Source: DASSFZ01 sp035693785 (lineage in GTDB: Bacteria > Chloroflexota > Anaerolineae > Fen-1058). Taken from it: DNA of 11,685 bases. The position numbers were made by a program, and so were the translations under genes. The DNA lies in contig DASSFZ010000555.1 of NCBI GenBank assembly GCA_035693785.1, positions 1 to 11,685 on the forward strand, read 5' to 3'. Under the pieces are notes generated by a model. It did not search any database. It worked only from the letters and a program-made list of their open reading frames with translations, and had not been told where the DNA came from. This document shows, piece after piece, positions 5,488-11,685 of this stretch. Position 1 is the first letter of the stretch; each line of letters begins with the position of its first letter.

Positions 5488-7614
5488 TTACAGGATCGAC
5501 GCCTCCGCGCCGCAATTCGAGCAATAAGCGGCGCGGGGGCGCAGGCGCGCCCCGCATCGAGTGCACGCGCGAGACGCCGCAAGGTCAATAGAGCGACCGC
5601 ACTGGCTGCAGAACTGCGCCGTGGATGGCATCTGCGCCCCACAGGTCGTGCAGTCGACCGTATCTTCGTCGGCGACAGGCCGGCCCTGTTTGCGAAGCGC
5701 CGGACGCCGTCTAAGCGCGAGCCAGGAGATAACAGCCAGTGCGCCCGCGCCCGCTGCGCAGACCGCCGCGATCGCGCCGGTTGGGCTGCCGGCCGGCGCG
5801 ACGCCCGAGGGCGCATTTTCCACGGTCGCCGGCTCGGCTTTCGTCACGCCGCGCGGAGGCGCCGGCAGTCGCAGCACGCCCGATCCGGTCGCGTCGGGAC
5901 CGGCGTCGCTCTTCACCGGTATCGTGTTGGCGAGGAGCGAGACGCGGAGGTCGTCGGCGTCAAAGCCAGGATGGGCGCTCCAAATCAAGGCCGCTGCGCC
6001 TGCTACGTGCGGCGCTGCGGCAGAGGTGCCGAAGAACGCTTCCGGCGCGTAGGTCGCCACCGATACACCGTCAGGCCCGAGCATTTCCGGTTTCTGGCGA
6101 CCGTCCCCGGTAGGCCCATACGAGCTGTACGGTTGCAGCGTGTTGTCGCGAAAGTCAACGGCGCCGACGGTGAGTGCGCCGCGCGAGTCGGCGGGCGTGG
6201 CCAAGCTGTGTGAGGGCGTCGTGAATTCCATGCTTCGCGCTTCGTGGATATACAGGTCGAGCCGCGCGGGCCGCGACGTGCCGTTTGCCTGCACGCTCAC
6301 GTAGTACGCGCCCGCGTCGTCAAACCGATACAGGATTTGCTCCACCGGCGCGCGGTTGCCCGCCTGAATGTTGCGCGAGGAGGCCAGTACGACCCCGTCG
6401 CGATCCAGCAAATACAGGTCGTAATCTTCATCGGCTTGCGGCCAGTCGTCCCAGTTGAGAACGATTTGCGTCGTTTGATCGGGCACGGGACGAAACGCCA
6501 GCAGTGGACTTTCCGGCTTGAAATCGTGGAACCCGTCGCCGTCGGCATCGCTATACGTGGTGCGGAGATGCTCGTCTGCACTGTTGCCGGCCGAGTTGAT
6601 CCATAGCACGTCCTGCGCTGTGACGCGGTCGACCAGCTCGGCGTCGCGCCCCGTTCCATCCATTGGGCCAGCCAGCCCTCCGGCCGAGTGCGAAATGATC
6701 TGAACGCCCTGTTCCAGCAGCCAGTCGACCGCGTTGCCCATGCTTACGTCCCCGCCGTCGTAGTGTGCGAAGAACAACTCTGCGCGCGGCGCGACATCGT
6801 GGACGATCTCGGCCACGGCCGTGCCGTGATTCTCGCCCGTCGCGTCAGGCTCGACGCCGCTCACGAAGGAGCGAGCGATCACGTGTTCGGGCAACTCGCG
6901 CCCGAGCTGATCGCGAAAGCCGTCGAAGCCCTGATCGAGCACGCCGATCTGGATGCCTTGACCGGTGAAGCCGGCCGCATGCCATTCCGCCGCGTTGATC
7001 GCGAACACGCCTTCGCTCACGATGGAACGGCTCGACGACTGCTGCACACGTGGTGAGCGGCGCGCGCTCTGCGGCACGCTCGGCGGGTTGAGCCGCAGTC
7101 CGACGACGTGCTCGACGTCGCGAATCTGCTCGAAGATCGCTCCCGGGTTCTCCGACTGTGCCACACCGGCGATCACATTCAGCGGGATGCTAATGTCGAT
7201 CAGGTCTCGATAGATGCCGAGGACGTTGACGCCCAGCGCTTCCAGATCGTCGATCAGGCGTGCCGTGTCCGTCGTATCGACGACGAGCGTGACGCGCACC
7301 TCGTTGTCCGGCGTCAGCAGCCCTCGCCGGCGCGCCAGCTCCTCGGCGGCGACAAGCCCGCCCTGCTCGTAGGCGAGCACGAACTCCTTGTAGACGGAAT
7401 CGGTCTCGGGATCGCGCAGCAGGCGTTCGAGGCTCGGGTAGCGCAGCGCCAACTCGTCGAGCGAGGGCGGCGTGATCGTCACGCGCGGCGCGGGTGGAAA
7501 CGTCAGCGTGGGCGCCGGGACGGAGCTGCCCGATGGCCGGGAGAACACGAGCCACGCGGCGAGGATAAAGACGACGGCGAAAACGACGACGAAACGGAGC
7601 CGGGCTTGTGGCAT
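5488..7614 (-). CDS. Membrane-anchored subtilase (S8) with cytoplasmic double zinc ribbon
   Basis: A 708-residue protein. An N-terminal hydrophobic segment (8-24) is followed by a Pro-rich spacer, a helical or propeptide-like region (about 50-200), and an S8 peptidase domain. The triad is intact: D227 in VLDQGFDG, H263 in NHGTA, S531 in GTSAAAPHVAG. N344 in SAGN is the likely oxyanion residue. Between His and Ser is an inserted beta-sandwich resembling a PPC domain (about 375-458), preceded by a calcium-loop-like DADGDGFHD (356-364). A transmembrane helix (614-634) with a following RRR puts the tail in the cytoplasm. That tail holds two zinc ribbons, C655/C658/C669/C672 and C684/C687/C698/C701. 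ATG 7614 lies 6 bases after the kinase-like gene stop, so the two are cotranscribed. The target of the protease and the partner of the ribbons are unknown. Confidence 0.92.
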   Translation of the reverse strand: MPQARLRFVVVFAVVFILAAWLVFSRPSGSSVPAPTLTFPPAPRVTITPPSLDELALRYPSLERLLRDPETDSVYKEFVLAYEQGGLVAAEELARRRGLLTPDNEVRVTLVVDTTDTARLIDDLEALGVNVLGIYRDLIDISIPLNVIAGVAQSENPGAIFEQIRDVEHVVGLRLNPPSVPQSARRSPRVQQSSSRSIVSEGVFAINAAEWHAAGFTGQGIQIGVLDQGFDGFRDQLGRELPEHVIARSFVSGVEPDATGENHGTAVAEIVHDVAPRAELFFAHYDGGDVSMGNAVDWLLEQGVQIISHSAGGLAGPMDGTGRDAELVDRVTAQDVLWINSAGNSADEHLRTTYSDADGDGFHDFKPESPLLAFRPVPDQTTQIVLNWDDWPQADEDYDLYLLDRDGVVLASSRNIQAGNRAPVEQILYRFDDAGAYYVSVQANGTSRPARLDLYIHEARSMEFTTPSHSLATPADSRGALTVGAVDFRDNTLQPYSSYGPTGDGRQKPEMLGPDGVSVATYAPEAFFGTSAAAPHVAGAAALIWSAHPGFDADDLRVSLLANTIPVKSDAGPDATGSGVLRLPAPPRGVTKAEPATVENAPSGVAPAGSPTGAIAAVCAAGAGALAVISWLALRRRPALRKQGRPVADEDTVDCTTCGAQMPSTAQFCSQCGRSIDLAASRACTRCGARLRPRAAYCSNCGAEASIL

Positions 7615-7620
7615 GCGAGA

Positions 7621-8955
7621 CTATCGCGATCGAAACGTGAGTATGAGCTGGCCGCACCTCAACCGATCGCCGTCCCGCAGCAGAGCTTCCTCGCCGGCGG
7701 CGATGCGGCGCCCGTTAAGGAACGTGCCGTTCGTGCTGCCCGCATCCTCCACCACCCACACGCCGCCCCGCTGGTACAGCCGCGCGTGCAGGCGCGACAC
7801 CCCCTCGCCCGGCGTGCCGTGCGGCGCCAAATCGATATCCGGATAGATCTCATTACGCTTGTCGGCGCGGCCGATCGTCAATTCGGCTTTCGGCGGCAGG
7901 AGGATGGTGCTGCCGGAGGCCAGGACGAAATGGGCGCCCTGGCCGCGCTGCGACTCGGCTTCCGCGCGTTCGAGGCTGGGCAGCGGCGTCGTCGGCGCGC
8001 GCACGCCGGCACGCAGCGTCGCTCCGCACTTAGGGCAGAAACGGCCCAGTGTGTTGACGCTCGCGCCACAGCGGGAGCACGTACCGGAGCGCGCGATCAT
8101 CGGCGTGTACGTGGCGTCGACCGAGCCGGCTGCGGTCTGCGTCAGCGCAACCTGCAGCGCGTTGACCACCTCTTCCGTCGATTGGTAGCGGCTGCCGGGG
8201 TTCTTCGCCATCGCGCGCAGGATGATCGCCTCACCCATCGCCGGAAGGCTGGGGTTGAGCGCGCACGGCGATTCAGGCGTCACGTTGACGTGCTGCATCA
8301 GCACGTCCAGCGCCGTGTCGCCCCTGAACGGCCGCCTGCCGGTGACAAGCTGGTAGAGCACCACGCCCAGCGAGTAGATATCGCTGCGCACGTCGACTTC
8401 CACAGCCTGCGCCAGCTCGGGCGACGCATAGTCCGGCGAGATGATCGAATCTTCGTCTGCCGATAACGACCGGCGCACGTCGGCGATTCTCGCAATCTGG
8501 AAGTCGCCGAGCAGGGGCCAATCGTCCCGCGCCAGGAGGATGTTGGCCGGTTTGATATTCTGGTGCGTCACGCCCTGGCTGTGGGCGTATGCCAGCGCGC
8601 GCGCGACGGGCAGAATGAGCGCGGCCGCAGCGCTCCACTCCATAGGCTGGCCGGTCAGGTGCGATTCCAGCGCGCCGCCGTCCGCGTAATCCATGGCCAG
8701 AAATACGACGCCTGCGCGCTCGCCGAACTCGTAGACACTCAAGATGTGAGGGTGCCGCAATTGGGCGACGGTGCGCGCTCCGCGCTTGAAGCGCGCCAGG
8801 AACGCCGGCTCCGAGGCATGCTTGGGATCGATCACTTTGAGGGCAACCCAGCGATCGAGGCCCTCCTCGTAGGCCCGATACACCGTGGCGAGGCGGCCCT
8901 GACCGATTTTTTCCGTAATTCGATATTGGCCCAGTTCCTTGCCGACGAGGTCCAT
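7621..8955 (-). CDS. Ser/Thr kinase-like protein (probable pseudokinase) with zinc ribbon and FHA domain
   Basis: A 444-residue protein with a PknB-like kinase fold at 11-270. The glycine loop (IGQGRLATVY, 17-26) and K40 (VALK) are kept. The alpha-C Glu is Gly59 (RFKRGA instead of RFxREA), the catalytic HRD is H131-Q132-N133, and DFG is D151-F152-Q153. The metal-binding N138 and D151 remain. ATP binding is therefore plausible, but phosphotransfer should be lost or very weak. A single zinc ribbon follows (C293, C296, C307, C310), then an FHA domain (about 355-444) with R363, S387, H390 and GSTNGT at 406-411, all expected for phosphothreonine binding. There is no membrane segment. ATG 8955 has no strong ribosome binding site. 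The gene sits between a PP2C phosphatase and the subtilase, which suggests a scaffold role in that pathway. Confidence 0.9.
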   Translation of the reverse strand: MDLVGKELGQYRITEKIGQGRLATVYRAYEEGLDRWVALKVIDPKHASEPAFLARFKRGARTVAQLRHPHILSVYEFGERAGVVFLAMDYADGGALESHLTGQPMEWSAAAALILPVARALAYAHSQGVTHQNIKPANILLARDDWPLLGDFQIARIADVRRSLSADEDSIISPDYASPELAQAVEVDVRSDIYSLGVVLYQLVTGRRPFRGDTALDVLMQHVNVTPESPCALNPSLPAMGEAIILRAMAKNPGSRYQSTEEVVNALQVALTQTAAGSVDATYTPMIARSGTCSRCGASVNTLGRFCPKCGATLRAGVRAPTTPLPSLERAEAESQRGQGAHFVLASGSTILLPPKAELTIGRADKRNEIYPDIDLAPHGTPGEGVSRLHARLYQRGGVWVVEDAGSTNGTFLNGRRIAAGEEALLRDGDRLRCGQLILTFRSR

Positions 8956-9049
8956 TTGGACAACGGATCTTGCGAATTGACGGATTTCTAACCCGGTCGA
9001 TTCCGAACGATGCTTCTATCCGTGTAATCCGTGCGAATCCGAGTGTGCG
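8956..9049. other. Spacer with short ATCCGTG direct repeats
   Basis: In this 94-base gap, ATCCGTGTA (9018-9026), ATCCGTGCGA (9027-9036) and ATCCGAGTG (9037-9045) follow head to tail. Similar iterated ATCCGTG strings occur between genes in many bacteria. They lie just after the phosphatase stop on the minus strand. No coding or promoter signal is clear. Confidence 0.5.
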
Positions 9050-9895
9050 CTACGTTTCGACCCGCACGACGATGGCGCTGATGTTGTCGACGCCTCCGGC
9101 GGCATTGGCCGCGTCGATGAGCGCTCGGGCGGCGTCCATTGACGTCGCCGCGCCGCGTATCGTCGAGGCGAGGACCGCGTCCTCGCGCACCATCTCCCAC
9201 AGCCCGTCGGAGCACAGCAGCAGCGTGTCGCCGGGGTGTAACTGTTCTACGAACAGATCGATCTCGACTTCCGCTTCGCGCCCGAGCGAGCGGACGATCA
9301 CGTTGCGCACCGGATGCGTATACGCGTCCTCCGGTTTCACGTTGCCCGACGCGACGAGGCCGGCGATCAGAGAGTGGTCGCGCGTGATCTGACGCATCTC
9401 GCCGCCGCGCAGCAGGTACGTGCGGCTGTCGCCCACGTTAGCGATAATCGCCACATCGCCATATACCAGCGTCATCGTCAATGTGGTTCCGGCGTTGCCG
9501 GCTTCTGCGGGTTGAGCCTGAGCCTGCGCACGCACCGTCCGGTTAGCGGCCTGCACCGCGCGCAAGACACGCTGCCGCAGCGAGTCGCGGTCGGCCGGGT
9601 GGGTCGCGCCGAACCGCAACGGCGCCAGGACGGGCGTGCGGTCGATGCCAGCCGGCTCGGTCTGGTCTGGTCCGGGAGGGGACAGCAAATCGCGCAGTGA
9701 CTCGCGCGCGGACGCGACGGCCCAGTGGCTGGCCAGTTCGCCGGCCAACTGGCCGCCGACGCCATCCGCCACGACGAACAGGCCCACCGGTTCATCTCGC
9801 GCGTTGCGCGTCACGAGATAAAAGATCGCGTCTTCGTTGTGCTCGCGTTCCAGACCGACGTCGGTCAGCCCGGCGGCGTTCAGCCTTAATCTCAT
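9050..9895 (-). CDS. PP2C-type Ser/Thr protein phosphatase
   Basis: A 281-residue soluble phosphatase of the PP2C/SpoIIE-PrpC type. All core motifs are present in order: TDVGLEREHNED (11-22), VVADGVGGQLAGELAS (41-56), NVGDSRTYLLR (153-163), TRDHSLI (171-177), VRSLG (201-205), LLCSDGLWEMV (226-236) and GGVDNIS (267-273). The metal ligands E21/D22, D44, D230 and D270 are kept, so it should be active with Mn or Mg. A longer than usual variable stretch (about 72-110) follows the ADG motif. ATG 9895 starts 2 bases after the transporter stop; TTG 9901 would overlap that stop by four bases. Either way the two genes are translationally linked. In bacteria such phosphatases are normally paired with an active PknB-like kinase, but the neighbour here looks inactive. 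Confidence 0.93.
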   Translation of the reverse strand: MRLRLNAAGLTDVGLEREHNEDAIFYLVTRNARDEPVGLFVVADGVGGQLAGELASHWAVASARESLRDLLSPPGPDQTEPAGIDRTPVLAPLRFGATHPADRDSLRQRVLRAVQAANRTVRAQAQAQPAEAGNAGTTLTMTLVYGDVAIIANVGDSRTYLLRGGEMRQITRDHSLIAGLVASGNVKPEDAYTHPVRNVIVRSLGREAEVEIDLFVEQLHPGDTLLLCSDGLWEMVREDAVLASTIRGAATSMDAARALIDAANAAGGVDNISAIVVRVET

Positions 9896-9897
9896 CG

Positions 9898-11637
9898 TCA
9901 ACTGTCCATGCGTCTCTGCGCCACCACGCTCAGCCCGCCGAGAAGCAGGCAGAAGGCAACCAGCACACCCCAGCGCTCGATGACGTAGCTCGGCGAATGC
10001 CCGTAGTTTACATTAAAATCGACGCGCAGGCGATCTCGCACCGTGACCGGGCGCTCCACCGTTTCGTTGGTCACGGGATCGACGCTCTCGACCGTCTTGG
10101 TCACTTCGATTCGCCCGAGGTCATTGAGGCCCGGCAGATCGACCGACGAGCCGAGGGCTTCCACCGTCCAGCGTGTGACGGTGAGGTACGAAAGCCCCTG
10201 CGTCGCGCCCGGCAATGGGAAGATCACGCCGGCGAACATGATCTGCGCGAACACGGCGAACAGCACGACGTAGATCGCCGTCGCAGCATTGTTGACGATC
10301 GCCGAGATGAACAACCCGATCATCGTGCCGGCCGCAGCGGACAGCGCCAGGGTCAGGTAGATCTCCAGAGGGCCGGGCAGGAATGTGCCCGCCTGCGGAA
10401 ACGGCACGCGGATGCCGAAGGCGACGATCAGCGCCAGGCACTGGATCAGCGCGAACCCGACGAGAACGGCTGCTTTCGATCCGAGATAGGGCGCGAGCCG
10501 CAGGTTGACCATTCGCTCGCGCCGGTAAATCGCCCGCTCGCGCACCAGCTCGAACGACGCGACGAACATGCCGAGCAGCGCGGCGGCCAGCCCCAGCATC
10601 ATCAACACCGACTGCGCCTGCGCGGCGATGGAGTAGCGGCCAGTCTCGTGCAAGATGTCCGCCACGCGCTCCTCGCTCGCGCCGACGAGCGCTTCCGGAT
10701 CGGCCAGCAGTGACAGGAGCACGCCGATGATGGGCATCACCGCCAGCAGGACCGCCAGCCGCACACTATCGCGCAAGACCAGCTCGAACGTGCGTTGGGT
10801 GAGGATGAAGAACTGGCGCAAGAAACTGACGCGCGGCCGGGCCGGAAGCGAAATGTCCGTGGCTGAGCGCGGCGCTTCCGGCAGGTCGCTGAGTCGCGCG
10901 TCCAAGACCTGCTGCGCGGTGGTCGAGGCCCGGTATCGCTCTTCCCACAGCTCCGGGTTCCGCTCGATTTCGGCGTAAATGTCCGCAAAGTCGGCGGCGC
11001 CGAAGAAGTCGAGCGCGGCGGCCGGCGGGCCGAAGAACACCAGCCGCCCACCGCTCAAAAAGGCGACGTGGTCGCACTGGCGAATATTGGCCGTCGCGTG
11101 CGTCACGAGCACGATCGTCCGGCCGGCGTCGGCCATGCGGCGCAGAGTATACATGAGTTTCTTCTCGAGGCCGGGATCCAGCCCCGAGGTCGCTTCGTCC
11201 AGAAAGAATAGGCTCGGCTCGGCGATCAGTTCCGCGCCGATCGAGACGCGCTTGCGCTGGCCGCCGCTCAGGCTCGACACGATCTGCTCGCGATGATCGG
11301 CCATTTCGACTTCGGCCAGCACGCGCCGGATGCGCTGCTCGATCTCGTCGGCTGACGTGTCCGAGGGCAGGCGCAGTTGCGCCACGTAGCGCAGCGCGCG
11401 ATCGACGGGCAGGTCCAGGTGAATGATGTCGTCTTGCGGGACGTAGCCGAGCAGGCCGCGGTACAGCGCGTAGTGCGCGTAAAAATCGTCGCCGTTGAGC
11501 AGCACTCGCCCTTCGGCGCGGCGGACACCGCTCAGCGCGTCGAGCAGGGTCGTCTTGCCGGCGCCCGATCCGCCGACGATGGCGACGAACTCGCGCGGCA
11601 AAATCGACAGCGAGACGTCCCGCAGGATCAGGCGCAC
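9898..11637 (-). CDS. ABCG-like half transporter (ATPase plus permease), 5' end uncertain
   Basis: From GTG 11637 this is 579 residues. The ATPase domain has Walker A GGSGAGKT (22-29), Q-loop Q68, signature LSGGQ (123-127), Walker B LFFLDE (143-148) and H180. It is followed by ABC2-type permease segments (about residues 285-570, six hydrophobic spans) with a large periplasmic loop before the last span. This order and the GSGAGKTTLLDALSG style match bacterial ABCG homologues, often fused to N-terminal FHA domains (Rv1747-like). Only 21 residues precede Walker A, so the A-loop aromatic is missing, and the frame stays open to the window edge. The true N-terminus may lie outside, or the gene may really start at the GTG, which has AGGAGG at 11645-11650. 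The substrate is unknown. The stop couples to the phosphatase start. Confidence 0.88.
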   Translation of the reverse strand: MRLILRDVSLSILPREFVAIVGGSGAGKTTLLDALSGVRRAEGRVLLNGDDFYAHYALYRGLLGYVPQDDIIHLDLPVDRALRYVAQLRLPSDTSADEIEQRIRRVLAEVEMADHREQIVSSLSGGQRKRVSIGAELIAEPSLFFLDEATSGLDPGLEKKLMYTLRRMADAGRTIVLVTHATANIRQCDHVAFLSGGRLVFFGPPAAALDFFGAADFADIYAEIERNPELWEERYRASTTAQQVLDARLSDLPEAPRSATDISLPARPRVSFLRQFFILTQRTFELVLRDSVRLAVLLAVMPIIGVLLSLLADPEALVGASEERVADILHETGRYSIAAQAQSVLMMLGLAAALLGMFVASFELVRERAIYRRERMVNLRLAPYLGSKAAVLVGFALIQCLALIVAFGIRVPFPQAGTFLPGPLEIYLTLALSAAAGTMIGLFISAIVNNAATAIYVVLFAVFAQIMFAGVIFPLPGATQGLSYLTVTRWTVEALGSSVDLPGLNDLGRIEVTKTVESVDPVTNETVERPVTVRDRLRVDFNVNYGHSPSYVIERWGVLVAFCLLLGGLSVVAQRRMDS

Positions 11638-11638
11638 G

Positions 11639-11685
11639 CCCCCCTCCTCCCTCCCCCCGTCAGAACGGGGGGAGCCGGAGGGGGG
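11639..11685. repeat. Strong GC-rich hairpin at the transporter 5' end
   Basis: CTCCCCCCGT (11651-11660) and ACGGGGGGAG (11665-11674) form a perfect 10-bp stem around CAGA. Outside it, CCCCCCTCC (11639-11647) pairs with GGAGGGGGG (11677-11685) after a small internal loop, and the pairing may continue past the window edge. On the minus strand, the arm next to GTG 11637 contains the AGGAGG that would serve as ribosome binding site. It resembles dispersed palindromic intergenic elements, or it could be a terminator for an upstream gene. Confidence 0.7.

Noticed and set aside
5433..5816. N-terminal extension of the histidine kinase frame
   Set aside because: It would overlap the double zinc-ribbon end of the protease gene and encodes Arg/Ala-rich sequence with no domain. 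The cNMP domain is complete from ATG 5432.
7108..8466. Long plus-strand open frame across the protease and kinase-like genes
   Set aside because: It crosses two well-supported minus-strand genes and has low-complexity Arg/Ala/Gln-rich content typical of antisense frames.
9018..9045. CRISPR-like array from ATCCGTG repeats
   Set aside because: The units are only about 9-10 bases and adjacent, without spacers of constant length.
9697..10713. Plus-strand open frame opposite the transporter
   Set aside because: It has no recognisable domain, its composition is typical of antisense frames, and it overlaps clear transporter and phosphatase motifs on the other strand.

Overview
The window looks like a GC-rich, Gram-type-ambiguous bacterium, most likely Chloroflexota (Anaerolineae-like). 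The clues are a lipoprotein with a Pro/Thr-rich linker, a MauE/MauD pair beside a Tat-exported Cys-rich protein, and a signalling island of ABCG-type transporter, PP2C phosphatase, kinase-FHA protein and subtilase with zinc ribbons. This assignment is inference from gene style; no rRNA or other marker gene is present.

Left half (1-4067, plus strand). The 3' end of a small alpha/beta-barrel-type gene runs in from the left edge and overlaps or abuts a MauE-like membrane protein (CGCFG motif). A MauD-like membrane-anchored thioredoxin (CPSC) follows. Next is a membrane protein that resembles the CcdA/DsbD transmembrane family and is split by one in-frame TGA. Then comes a 131-residue Tat-exported protein with 14 cysteines in the mature part, whose core resembles the methylamine dehydrogenase light chain (MauA). 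These genes sit 1-70 nt apart and read as one operon: membrane and periplasmic disulfide chemistry next to a probable disulfide-rich client. No MauB heavy chain or other mau structural gene is present. A separate lipoprotein of unknown function follows.

Gap 4068-4256 is convergent and holds inverted repeats and a possible terminator hairpin, but no gene.

Right half (4257-11685, minus strand). Read from right to left, five genes form a signalling island. They are an ABCG-like half transporter (5' end at a very GC-rich hairpin at the window edge), a PP2C-type phosphatase with all metal ligands, a Ser/Thr kinase-like protein with a zinc ribbon and FHA domain, a membrane-anchored subtilase with a cytoplasmic double zinc ribbon, and a soluble histidine kinase with a cyclic-nucleotide-binding domain. 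The kinase-like protein has lost the alpha-C Glu, the catalytic Asp of HRD and the Gly of DFG, so it is probably a pseudokinase. A working model is that the phosphatase acts on phosphoproteins made elsewhere, the pseudokinase-FHA protein acts as an ATP- and phosphopeptide-sensing scaffold, and the protease and transporter are the membrane outputs.

The most unusual points are the in-frame TGA followed by a hairpin in the CcdA-like gene, the mini mau-like cluster with an atypical light-chain homologue, and the triple-degenerate kinase kept beside an intact phosphatase.
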